From assembly GCA_015068245.1 (NCBI GenBank), contig SVKU01000002.1, forward strand, positions 62,001-126,000: 64,000 bases of DNA. The letters run 5' to 3'. Origin of the DNA: Oscillospiraceae bacterium. Its GTDB lineage: Bacteria; Bacillota; Clostridia; Oscillospirales; Oscillospiraceae. The translations under genes were made by a program, and so were the position numbers. Positions 8,395 through 15,120 of this stretch are shown piece after piece (position 1 is the first letter of the stretch; each line of letters begins with the position of its first letter). The notes beneath the pieces were generated by a model that was not told the origin of the DNA, did no database searches, and was given only the letters and a program-made list of their open reading frames with translations.

Positions 8395-8526
8395 ATGGAA
8401 AAACTGAGTATCGTTATCGTATCCGAAAAAGTTGCCGTCATGAACATGGGCGGCTGCGGCAGGAATAACCCTGCTCTTTGTGGTACAAAAGAGTGCAGTT
8501 TCAACGACACCAGCAGGGACGACTAA
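8395..8526 (+). CDS. Cys-containing RiPP precursor peptide
   Basis: A 43-residue ORF with a strong ribosome site (GGAGG, 8382-8386) directly after the maturase stop. The first half, MEKLSIVIVSEKVAVMNM, is leader-like; the second, GGCGRNNPALCGTKECSFND, holds three cysteines (21, 29, 34) and is followed by a short acidic tail. Length, position and leader/core split are those of substrates of radical SAM/SPASM maturases (ranthipeptide or sactipeptide type). It does not match any precursor family I can name with confidence. No protease or exporter gene is nearby, so cleavage and export would have to come from elsewhere. It is followed at once by a strong terminator, closing a two-gene unit. Confidence 0.78.
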   Translation: MEKLSIVIVSEKVAVMNMGGCGRNNPALCGTKECSFNDTSRDD

Positions 8527-8537
8527 GCCTTTAGCTT

Positions 8538-8570
8538 TATCCCCGACAAAGAATGTCTTTGTCGGGGATA
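8538..8570 (+). terminator. Terminator of the RiPP locus
   Basis: A 15-bp perfect stem (TATCCCCGACAAAGA with TCTTTGTCGGGGATA) around a 3-base loop, 12 bases after the precursor stop. Confidence 0.85.
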
Positions 8571-8619
8571 ATTTAATATGATGCTAACAGGAAGTATTAT
8601 TTAAATACCCGATTTTAGT

Positions 8620-8648
8620 TTGACTTTTTTCAATATCGTCACTATGAT
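8620..8648 (+). promoter_or_regulatory. Promoter of the quinone-oxidoreductase-like gene
   Basis: TTGACT at 8620-8625, 17-base spacer, TATGAT at 8643-8648. Confidence 0.75.
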
Positions 8649-8686
8649 TGTTCTAATGACACTCCCATTGAAGAAAGGACAGAGAA

Positions 8687-9685
8687 ATGAAAGCTGTACA
8701 GTTCACCGCCCATGGCGGTCCCGAGGTTTTGAACGTCATTGATATGCCCGTACCCGCTCCCGGAAAGGGCGAAATACTTATCCGCATGCAGAGCGCAGGC
8801 ATATCCCGTCCCGACCACCTTATGCGTACCGGATCTTACCCCTGGACCAACGATATTCTGCCCTTCCATCCCGGTCTTTACGGCGCAGGTATAGTTGCAG
8901 GTCTTGGTGAAGGCGTCACCGAATATGAAGTCGGTCAGCGGGTATATGTTGAGCATCCCATTGCCTGCGGCTGCTATGCGGAATATAAGGTCGCTCCCCT
9001 GCAGTTCGTTACCCCTATCCCCGAAGGTACCGACCTTTCGCTGGCATCCATCGCAACCAGTTCCCTTATCGTATGGGGGATGCTCACCGAGTGTTTCCCT
9101 CACGCAGAGGGCAAAACCCTCTACATTCAGGGTGCTGCCGGCAGCATAGGCACCGCCGTTTGCCAGATAGCTCCCCTGCTGGGCATCCGCGTTATCGCCA
9201 GCGCCTCCACCGAGGAAAAATGCGAATATCTGCGTTCCATCGGTGATGCCGACGTTTTCTGCTATACCACCGAAAACGTGTCCGAAAGAGTTAAAGCCCT
9301 CACCGACGGCAAGGGCGCAGACATAATCATGGACCAGTCCGTAGGCGAAGGCTTCCTTGGTCAGCTGGACTTCCTGGCTCCCATGGGCACCATACTGATT
9401 TATAACCACACCAAGGGTGACGAAACCGGCAACATCATAACCGCCATGACCGACCGTTTCGGCGATTGTCCCGGTATCCGTGTGTTCTCCTTCCACTTCT
9501 TCGACGATAAGCCTGAGCTTCTCAAGCAGAAAAAGCAGGAAATGTTCCAGTTGCTGAAAGATCAGAAAATACGTCCCCATATCGGAGCCACCTTCCCTCT
9601 GGAAGATGTTCGCAAAGCTCACGAGCTGCTGGATTCCGGAGACTTCTTCGGCAGCATTATACTCAATTGCAGTGACGAAAGATAA
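8687..9685 (+). CDS. Zinc-free MDR oxidoreductase, quinone-oxidoreductase type
   Basis: A 332-residue medium-chain dehydrogenase/reductase, predicted to use NADPH to reduce quinones or alpha,beta-unsaturated carbonyls in the cytoplasm. The N-terminal GroES-like half starts MKAVQFTAHGGPEVL, typical of QOR, and lacks the cysteine/histidine set of zinc alcohol dehydrogenases. The Rossmann half shows IQGAAGSIGTAVCQIA near residues 146-161 with the QOR pattern GAAGSIG. It has its own promoter and stands before the esterase gene, which also has its own promoter. With esterase, tannase-like protein and enone reductases nearby, a role in handling plant phenolics or other unsaturated xenobiotics is plausible but unproven. 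Confidence 0.88.
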   Translation: MKAVQFTAHGGPEVLNVIDMPVPAPGKGEILIRMQSAGISRPDHLMRTGSYPWTNDILPFHPGLYGAGIVAGLGEGVTEYEVGQRVYVEHPIACGCYAEYKVAPLQFVTPIPEGTDLSLASIATSSLIVWGMLTECFPHAEGKTLYIQGAAGSIGTAVCQIAPLLGIRVIASASTEEKCEYLRSIGDADVFCYTTENVSERVKALTDGKGADIIMDQSVGEGFLGQLDFLAPMGTILIYNHTKGDETGNIITAMTDRFGDCPGIRVFSFHFFDDKPELLKQKKQEMFQLLKDQKIRPHIGATFPLEDVRKAHELLDSGDFFGSIILNCSDER

Positions 9686-9732
9686 TTACCCTCGTTATGC
9701 CAAATCTGAATAGATAAAATCCCCGTCGGTTC

Positions 9733-9761
9733 TGGACATCGATGTTTCCCCAGAGTATAAT
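9733..9761 (+). promoter_or_regulatory. Promoter of the esterase gene
   Basis: TGGACA at 9733-9738, 17-base spacer, perfect TATAAT at 9756-9761; GGAGG at 9784-9788 follows. Confidence 0.75.
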
Positions 9762-9796
9762 TTAGTTAACAAAACATCCGATTGGAGGAACGAAAC

Positions 9797-10759
9797 ATGC
9801 CCAGTAAAGCATTTTTGGAAAAACAAAACATCCCCATGGGACCTCCCGACGGCGGTATGCCCGATGGTATGCCTGTTATCCCCGGCCCAATGGCTTCCAT
9901 GATGGGCGGCAACATCCCCGCAGAATACGCTCATCTGAATATTCCCATGGTATCCCCGGACTATGTACCTCCCGATCCCATTATCCCCGAAGGTTTCACC
10001 GGCGGTAAAGTTGTGGTAGGTGGCGTTCCAGGTCTGCACCTGACCAAAGAAGGACTTCGTGACGATGCCGTTATGATGTACATTCACGGCGGCGGCTGGA
10101 CCATAGGCTCCGCCATGCAGACCGACAATGTGCTGGCACATTTCGCCAACGAAGCCAAGCTGGAAGGCTACTCCGTTGAATACCGTCTTGCTCCTTACCA
10201 CAAGTTCCCTGCTGCCGTGGACGACTGTGTTGACTTCTACTGCGGTCTGCTGGAAATGGGTCACAAGCGTATCGTAGTGGGCGGAGAATCCGCAGGCGCA
10301 GGTCTTACCCTCTCTCTGGTTCACGCATTGAAAGCCAAGGGACTTCCTCTGCCCGCAGCACTGTGGTGTTCTTCCCCTCCCGAGGGTTTCGACACCGGCA
10401 CCGTTCCCTTTATTCAGGACCAGTTCACCGGCTGCAACGACGACATCATCGAGGCTTATGCAGGCGATGCCGACCTGCATGACCCGAGGCTGTCTCCCAT
10501 TTTTGGAGATTTTACCGACTTCCCTCCCATGTTCATTCAGGTAGGCGGCGGTGAAAGTCTTGCCGCAGGCGGCATCAATCTTGCTCTGGCAGCCATGAAG
10601 CAGAACAATGAAGTCATCCTGCATTGCGGTAAGGATATGCCCCACACCTTCGCCATGGACGCCATCCCCGGCGGCGGTATGGGCGGCAGCTACCCCGAAG
10701 CGGTCAACGCCATGAAGGCATTCGTGACCTTTATTACAAACACTCTTGATATTGAATAA
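9797..10759 (+). CDS. Alpha/beta hydrolase, hormone-sensitive-lipase-type esterase
   Basis: 320 residues from ATG 9797, eight bases after GGAGG (an in-frame TTG at 9782 overlaps the site). The oxyanion motif HGGGW (YIHGGGWTIG), the nucleophile elbow GESAG (GGESAGAG) and the closing HTFAMD histidine region are those of the HSL/acetyl-esterase family, which cleaves short acyl esters and lactones. There is no signal peptide. The first 50 residues are unusual: rich in Gly, Pro and Met (MGPPDGGMPDGMPVIPGP…), and HGGG is preceded by about 95 residues. This composition recurs in unrelated proteins of the window. Codon use is biased to C-ending codons, as in the other island enzymes, hinting at high expression. 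Confidence 0.87.
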   Translation: MPSKAFLEKQNIPMGPPDGGMPDGMPVIPGPMASMMGGNIPAEYAHLNIPMVSPDYVPPDPIIPEGFTGGKVVVGGVPGLHLTKEGLRDDAVMMYIHGGGWTIGSAMQTDNVLAHFANEAKLEGYSVEYRLAPYHKFPAAVDDCVDFYCGLLEMGHKRIVVGGESAGAGLTLSLVHALKAKGLPLPAALWCSSPPEGFDTGTVPFIQDQFTGCNDDIIEAYAGDADLHDPRLSPIFGDFTDFPPMFIQVGGGESLAAGGINLALAAMKQNNEVILHCGKDMPHTFAMDAIPGGGMGGSYPEAVNAMKAFVTFITNTLDIE

Positions 10760-10780
10760 AACCTCTCCCAAAAAAAATAT

Positions 10781-10875
10781 AGCTGTCATTTCGAACCGAG
10801 CGAAAGCGAGGGAGAAATCCCCGTCTTAAGAAGGGGATCTCTCCGCCGGATAATCCGGCGTTCGAGATGACAGCT
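10781..10875. repeat. Structured intergenic repeat acting as bidirectional terminator
   Basis: Outer arms AGCTGTCATTTCGAA / TTCGAGATGACAGCT (15 bp, one G-U) enclose two inner hairpins, GAGAAATCCCC/GGGGATCTCTC and CGCCGGA/TCCGGCG, making a three-way fold. A and T runs flank it, so it can end both convergent genes. The GTCATTTCGAACC...GAGAAATC wording is like dispersed intergenic repeats known from many Clostridia genomes; only one copy is in this window. Confidence 0.7.
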
Positions 10876-10909
10876 TTTTTATATTATCCCAACCATCTGG
10901 GAGTGCGTT

Positions 10910-12598
10910 TTATCCAATATACTCTTTTACCAGTTCGGCAATATGGTATCCGCTGGCCCATGAGCCTGCGAGACCACCGCAAAGGCCTACGGGACCGATA
11001 TTTTCTGTCCAGCTGTAAGTCGCTGCGTCACCCGCGCAGTACACTCCGGGGAACGGATTGCCGTTTTTGTCCAGCACACGGAAATCCTCGTCAATGCTGA
11101 TACCGCCACGGCTGGCACCGTTGTCGAAGTTTCTGACAGCAAAGGCATAGAACGGAGCGGTGGATATGGGCATCATAAACTCAGCCTTTTTGCCGAAATC
11201 ATCGTCGCTGCCCTTTGCACAAAGCTCATTCCAGCGTTCAACCGCAGCTTCAAGCTTTCCGGGTTCCATGCCAAGTTTTGCACCAAGCTCTGCAACAGTG
11301 TCTGCCTTACGGGCAGGAACATCTTCAAGGGCACACTCCTCTTCAACCTCTTTGCGCCATTGGCAGACACGGCCGTTGTCCAAAGGACGCATACGGCTGC
11401 CGAACAGTTCAAGCATGGGCTCGTCGGTTATCATATAGCAGAAACCGGACTTTGTGCGCAGGATAACTTCCGCAGCCGCACAGTTGGCTCCGTTGATGGG
11501 AGCACCGCCGCCCATGCCTTCGTTGGACATTTCAAAGCAGCGTTCGCCTTCGTCATTGACAAAAACCGCTTCCTTGTTGCCGATCATCATGTTTACTGCA
11601 TAGGAGTAGGGGTGATGTGTAGGACCTCTTACGCCGCCCAAACCAAAATCCACCACGCCGCCGATTTTCTCAACCATATAGTGACCGTCGCCGATATTTG
11701 TGGGAACATTCAGCCGCAGATAAGTTGCATCGCCACGGATCATGTCCGGGTCAATGGCTTTCATAAGTTCATCATTCATAAGATATCCGCCAGTGCCAAG
11801 GATGAAGGCTTTTGCGTAGATTATGACTTCGCCGCCGGGATCCATGGCTTTTACGCCTATAACCTTGCCGTTTTCGGCTATGAATTCCACCGCACGGGTC
11901 TGATTGAAATATCTGGCACCTTTTTTGATGGCGGTTTCAAACAATTTCTCTGTTATCCAGGAACCCATCCAGCCGGGACCGATAGAGTCGTCATCGGACT
12001 TGCCGTTGATGTGACGTTCCTTCATGTCGAAAGGCATGGGGCCGCCCTGTGCAGGCACAAAGGGTGCTGTGAAAGACGGGTCAAGTTCATCGAACCAGTC
12101 GAGGAATTCGCCGTTGGCAGAGATATTGCTGCGCAGCTTGTCCATATCCTTGTAGCCGTTTTTCTGGTTGCGGAGCCAGAACTGCACCTGACCTTCAATG
12201 TCGGAAGATTTGCCGATTTTTGCGTAATACTTCTTCGCTCCGGGAAACTGTCCGCCGTGAGCAAACCAAGTGCCGCCACCGTAGTGTTTGGCAGCTTCGA
12301 TGAGGATAACGTCCATACCCAAATCGGCAGCTCTGGCAGCTGCGCCTGTACCAACGCCGCCTGCACCCATGACCAGCACATCGCAAGTGTATGTAATGGG
12401 GGCATGTTTTTTCGGTTCCGGGGCAGGTTCGGTACTTTTGATAAGGTCAAGGCGGCAAAGTTCAACGCACTTTCCACATTCAATGCATTTATTCTGGTCT
12501 ATCTGGTTGCGTCCGTCCTTTATCCTTATAGCAGAAACAGGGCATTCCAATTCGCAGTAATGGCAGCCTATGCAGCCTTTTTCAATGTAATATGCCAT
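10910..12598 (-). CDS. Ferredoxin-domain FAD oxidoreductase, fumarate-reductase-like
   Basis: 562 residues from the ATG at 12596-12598, eight bases after AAAGGAGA. Residues 1-60 carry two 4Fe-4S motifs (CIGCHYCELECP and CIECGKCVELC), then a Pro-rich linker, then an FAD domain opening VLVMGAGGVGTGAAARAADLG with the fumarate reductase/succinate dehydrogenase flavoprotein layout and a final GLCGGLAGSWASGY flavin motif. It has no Tat or Sec signal and no haem or membrane partner gene, so it is probably a soluble enzyme taking electrons from ferredoxin or a flavodoxin to reduce a C=C bond or similar. The nearby flavodoxin-like proteins could be donors, which is a guess. Confidence 0.82.
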   Translation of the reverse strand: MAYYIEKGCIGCHYCELECPVSAIRIKDGRNQIDQNKCIECGKCVELCRLDLIKSTEPAPEPKKHAPITYTCDVLVMGAGGVGTGAAARAADLGMDVILIEAAKHYGGGTWFAHGGQFPGAKKYYAKIGKSSDIEGQVQFWLRNQKNGYKDMDKLRSNISANGEFLDWFDELDPSFTAPFVPAQGGPMPFDMKERHINGKSDDDSIGPGWMGSWITEKLFETAIKKGARYFNQTRAVEFIAENGKVIGVKAMDPGGEVIIYAKAFILGTGGYLMNDELMKAIDPDMIRGDATYLRLNVPTNIGDGHYMVEKIGGVVDFGLGGVRGPTHHPYSYAVNMMIGNKEAVFVNDEGERCFEMSNEGMGGGAPINGANCAAAEVILRTKSGFCYMITDEPMLELFGSRMRPLDNGRVCQWRKEVEEECALEDVPARKADTVAELGAKLGMEPGKLEAAVERWNELCAKGSDDDFGKKAEFMMPISTAPFYAFAVRNFDNGASRGGISIDEDFRVLDKNGNPFPGVYCAGDAATYSWTENIGPVGLCGGLAGSWASGYHIAELVKEYIG

Positions 12599-12630
12599 AG
12601 GGATTCTCCTTTTCAATATGTCTTAATGCT

Positions 12631-12659
12631 ATTTTAACCTCTGGATACAGCACTGTCTA
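12631..12659 (-). promoter_or_regulatory. Promoter of the ferredoxin-FAD oxidoreductase
   Basis: On the minus strand TAGACA (12654-12659), 17-base spacer, TAAAAT (12631-12636). Confidence 0.6.
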
Positions 12660-12685
12660 CAATCACTAATGCAAGTAAAACATCA

Positions 12686-12726
12686 AAAGAGACAGTAAAA
12701 ACGCAAAGCGTTTTTACTGTCTCTTT
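12686..12726 (-). terminator. Terminator of the ECF S-component gene
   Basis: A 19-bp perfect stem (AAAGAGACAGTAAAAACGC and complement) with a 3-base loop lies just past the stop codon. Confidence 0.8.
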
Positions 12727-12730
12727 GAAT

Positions 12731-13258
12731 TCAGTCATTAAGTACCAGTTTTGCCTTTTTAAGTGCCATGATGATAACAGGTATAAGTACAATATGAAGA
12801 ATTATTCCCGGTATGGCATTCGTAACAGCCCCGGCAATAAACGCAGAGAACGGGAATGTGGTCTGCTGTAGTCCTGCCAAAGCAAACTGGACTACGCCCC
12901 AAACTATCCTGCCGCCTGTCATGGCAGCTATAAGCGAAACATATATATACCCATTCTTTTTCGGCAGCAGCTTGTACAGAAAACCGGAGATAACTCCGTA
13001 AGCCGCCAGTTCAAACGCCATGGCAAGAGCTGTCATAAACGGCGGCATACCGAACATTGCCGACCTCAGCAGCGGAGCAACGGCTCCAACCACCATACCG
13101 TAGGGCCAGCCGCACAAAAAGCCGCACAGGAACACGGGTATATGCATGGGGCTGAGAGCACTGCCTATTTGAGGTATCTGCCCTGTCAAAAAGGGCAGCA
13201 CCATTGCCAGCGCAAGGCACAGGGCAGAGTATGAAATTTTCAGTATTTTCTTTTTCAT
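12731..13258 (-). CDS. ECF transporter substrate-binding S component
   Basis: 175 residues from ATG 13258 behind GAGAAAGGGA. Six hydrophobic segments, a basic start (MKKKILKIS) and the early ALCLALAMVLPF helix fit the PF12822 ECF S-component fold, which captures a vitamin or its precursor and docks on the shared EcfAAT energizing module. The stretch GFLCGWPYGMVVGAVAPLLRS is typical of one uncharacterized subgroup. No ecfA/ecfT genes are nearby, as usual for group II systems. The gene has its own promoter and a 139-base leader holding a terminator hairpin, a strong sign of ligand-controlled expression. The substrate is not identifiable from sequence. Confidence 0.85.
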   Translation of the reverse strand: MKKKILKISYSALCLALAMVLPFLTGQIPQIGSALSPMHIPVFLCGFLCGWPYGMVVGAVAPLLRSAMFGMPPFMTALAMAFELAAYGVISGFLYKLLPKKNGYIYVSLIAAMTGGRIVWGVVQFALAGLQQTTFPFSAFIAGAVTNAIPGIILHIVLIPVIIMALKKAKLVLND

Positions 13259-13397
13259 TTTTGTTCCCTTTCTCCGAAACACAAAAAGGTATCGCCTTTC
13301 GTGCAGAAAAGCAATACCTTCAATGATATTACGAAACTATAAATTGGGGCTGTACTGAGAAAGGACTTCTGTCCAAAACACGGCTTCATGCCGACCT
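13259..13397 (-). promoter_or_regulatory. Structured leader with attenuator before the ECF gene; candidate riboswitch
   Basis: Between the predicted start of transcription (about 13397) and the ribosome site are hairpins GGC-ATGAA-GCC (13382-13392) and GGAC-AGAA-GTCC (13363-13374), then a 14-bp stem (13286-13320) followed by TTTTTG on the minus strand. The last stem contains two G-U pairs that would be A-C mismatches on the other strand, so it is built to fold in this transcript. I cannot match the upstream part to a known aptamer class. Confidence 0.6.
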
Positions 13398-13403
13398 GAA
13401 AGT

Positions 13404-13432
13404 ATTATACTACAATCCGGCAGGATTTTCAA
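13404..13432 (-). promoter_or_regulatory. Promoter of the ECF gene
   Basis: Minus-strand TTGAAA (13427-13432), 17-base spacer, perfect TATAAT (13404-13409). The -35 overlaps the stop codon of the DUF3842 gene. Confidence 0.8.
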
Positions 13433-13842
13433 CCGTTGGACGCAGCTTCTTTTATCCTGCGAAGTGCATCGTCCAGAAGCGAATTGGTGGAACAGGCGTC
13501 CACCCCCGCAATAACGGTGTTGCAGCGGTTCATGGGAATCAGGACTTTCACCGCATCGCTCTGCCCGACGGCAGCCGCCATTGCAGCGGTAACCTCACCC
13601 ATCATTGCGTCAGCGATCACAATACCAATGGGGCCAACTATGACGTCTGCCCAGCGACTGCACACCAAAACAGAGTTTTCGCCGGTGGCTGCATTTGACG
13701 TTCCGCCCTTTATCATGTTTGCGGTTGCAATACTGTTGGTTCCCACTGCCCGGAGCTGAGCATCAGGAATTTGTTCGCTTATCATCTTTACCAGCTGGCG
13801 GCCGATGTTTCCGCCCTGACCGTCTATAACAAGGATTTTCAT
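13429..13842 (-). CDS. DUF3842 family protein
   Basis: 137 residues from ATG 13842, preceded by AAAGGAAGA. The opening MKILVIDGQGGNIGRQLVK and the later PIGIVIADAMMGEVT and NRCNTVIAG motifs are characteristic of DUF3842, a small single-domain Clostridia family with a Rossmann-like Gly-rich start. No function is established. It stands between the SnoaL-like lipoprotein and the ECF transporter gene; the ECF promoter overlaps its stop codon and no terminator separates them, so some read-through into the ECF leader is likely. Confidence 0.8.
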   Translation of the reverse strand: MKILVIDGQGGNIGRQLVKMISEQIPDAQLRAVGTNSIATANMIKGGTSNAATGENSVLVCSRWADVIVGPIGIVIADAMMGEVTAAMAAAVGQSDAVKVLIPMNRCNTVIAGVDACSTNSLLDDALRRIKEAASNG

Positions 13843-13904
13843 ATATCTCTTCCTTTGTTGTTGTATTGAAACAATCATAGCATATTTCTGACAAGCAGAC
13901 AAGC

Positions 13905-13940
13905 AAAACAGGAACGGCCGTTTAAAGCCGTTCCTGTTTT
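13905..13940 (-). terminator. Terminator downstream of the SnoaL-like lipoprotein gene
   Basis: 14-bp stem AAAACAGGAACGGC/GCCGTTCCTGTTTT with an 8-base loop and flanking A/T runs. Confidence 0.8.
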
Positions 13941-13951
13941 AAGGTTTTTAA

Positions 13952-14971
13952 TCAGTGGGCCGCATACCAGGCATCCAAATCTATGCCGAAGTTCTCATAT
14001 TCCTCGCGGGTGGGACCATAGTTTTCATCGTCAAAGCTCCAGGATTCATATGCAACAGGCAGGAAGATCTCCATATCCTTGCGCAGACGGTCGGAAGAGA
14101 ATGTGCTGTACTGAGTGGAGTACAGATATTCATGCACGGTGGAAGCAGCCACCTGAGCACCGGCTTCGCCCTTCCACTCTTCCTGTCCGTTGGAAGCTCC
14201 ACCGGGCTTGGGAGGAGGATTGCCGCCCATACCGGAAGAATTACCCAGGGTCAGGTAGAATTTACCCATGAAGTCAGTGAACATATGCAGATGCCACATC
14301 TTCCAAACGCCGTTTTCCTTAACAAAGTCAACGCCGTAGGCTTCCCAAATAGTGTTGGCACTGGAACCGCTCTCAGCGATCATGCCGGGAGAATACCAGA
14401 AGCACTTTGCTGTCTGGCCGTCCTCTGCAACCTCAATTATAGCGGTTGTGGTAACGTGCAGCAGCAGCTGACCAACGCCGCCGTAAACGTCCAGTATTTC
14501 TTCATCGGTCATGCCGGAAATGTCAATACCCTTGTTCTGGCAGTATCTCTTTGCGCTGGAAAGCCAGGAAGTGTCGTGACCTTCAACGTAGGCTTCCCAA
14601 ATGCTGTCGTAACCGACGTAGAAACCCTGGTTCTGGCCGAAAGAAGCGGTAGCCTGGTTTTCGGGTTCCTGTACCCAGATGGTTTCCATTTCTTCACGAT
14701 GCAGGCCATAGCAATGGTACATTACATGCCAGCTCATTATGTTCTGGATCTCCTGTTGGTCAAGAGCCTTGCGGGCCATGGAATATACTTCTTCCACGGT
14801 GGGGCCTTCTTCAACAGCTTCCTCTGCAGGAGGTGCTTCTTCTGCGGGAGCTTCAACTGCCTCGGTAGCGGGTGCGGCTTCTTCTGCGGGAGCGGGTTCC
14901 TCAGCAGGTGCGCAGCCGAACATGGTAAGCATCAAAGACAGGGCAATCAGTAAAACCAATACTCTTTTCAT
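13952..14971 (-). CDS. SnoaL-like (NTF2-fold) lipoprotein
   Basis: 339 residues: signal peptide with lipobox FGC (Cys20), an Ala/Glu/Pro-rich tether to about residue 58, and a SnoaL-like globular part. The latter shows the fold's pattern of an N-terminal helix with MSWHVMYHCYGLHREEMETIWV, a middle TTAIIEVAEDGQTAKCFWYSPGM strand pair and a late VKENGVWKMWHLHMF strand. These align in order with the cytoplasmic protein at 49729-50514 (CMAGHCFCYNSHD…, GVWMTFNVLCHV, CRENGKWKLWRFRG). A Gly/Pro-rich loop (SGMGGNPPPKPGG) is inserted near residue 255. SnoaL-fold proteins act as isomerases, dehydratases or ligand binders; this one would work at the outer membrane face of a Gram-positive cell. Function unknown. 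Confidence 0.72.
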   Translation of the reverse strand: MKRVLVLLIALSLMLTMFGCAPAEEPAPAEEAAPATEAVEAPAEEAPPAEEAVEEGPTVEEVYSMARKALDQQEIQNIMSWHVMYHCYGLHREEMETIWVQEPENQATASFGQNQGFYVGYDSIWEAYVEGHDTSWLSSAKRYCQNKGIDISGMTDEEILDVYGGVGQLLLHVTTTAIIEVAEDGQTAKCFWYSPGMIAESGSSANTIWEAYGVDFVKENGVWKMWHLHMFTDFMGKFYLTLGNSSGMGGNPPPKPGGASNGQEEWKGEAGAQVAASTVHEYLYSTQYSTFSSDRLRKDMEIFLPVAYESWSFDDENYGPTREEYENFGIDLDAWYAAH

Positions 14972-15011
14972 CTTGATCTCCTCTCAACTATATATTTTTT
15001 AATACTTATTG

Positions 15012-15040
15012 ATTATACAACAAATACCAAAATCTTACTA
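15012..15040 (-). promoter_or_regulatory. Weak promoter of the SnoaL-like lipoprotein gene
   Basis: Minus-strand TATAAT (15012-15017) with TAGTAA 17 bases upstream; the poor -35 suggests activator dependence. Confidence 0.4.
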
Positions 15041-15077
15041 TTGTCGTTATCCTACCTGACATTTCAAAAACGTAACT

Positions 15078-15110
15078 GACCACCGGGATAAGGTTTACAT
15101 CCCGGCGGTC
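15078..15110 (-). terminator. Terminator hairpin of the P-loop kinase gene
   Basis: 12-bp stem GACCACCGGGAT/ATCCCGGCGGTC with one mismatch, ten bases past the stop. No clear T run. Confidence 0.55.
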
Positions 15111-15120
15111 ATAACACAAA

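Noticed and set aside
13345..13412. Plus-strand string resembling a TPP riboswitch (CTGAGA … GACCTGA … TATTATACTAC)
   Set aside because: No gene follows on that strand, the pairing needed for the TPP fold is missing, and the last part is the minus-strand TATAAT of the ECF promoter.
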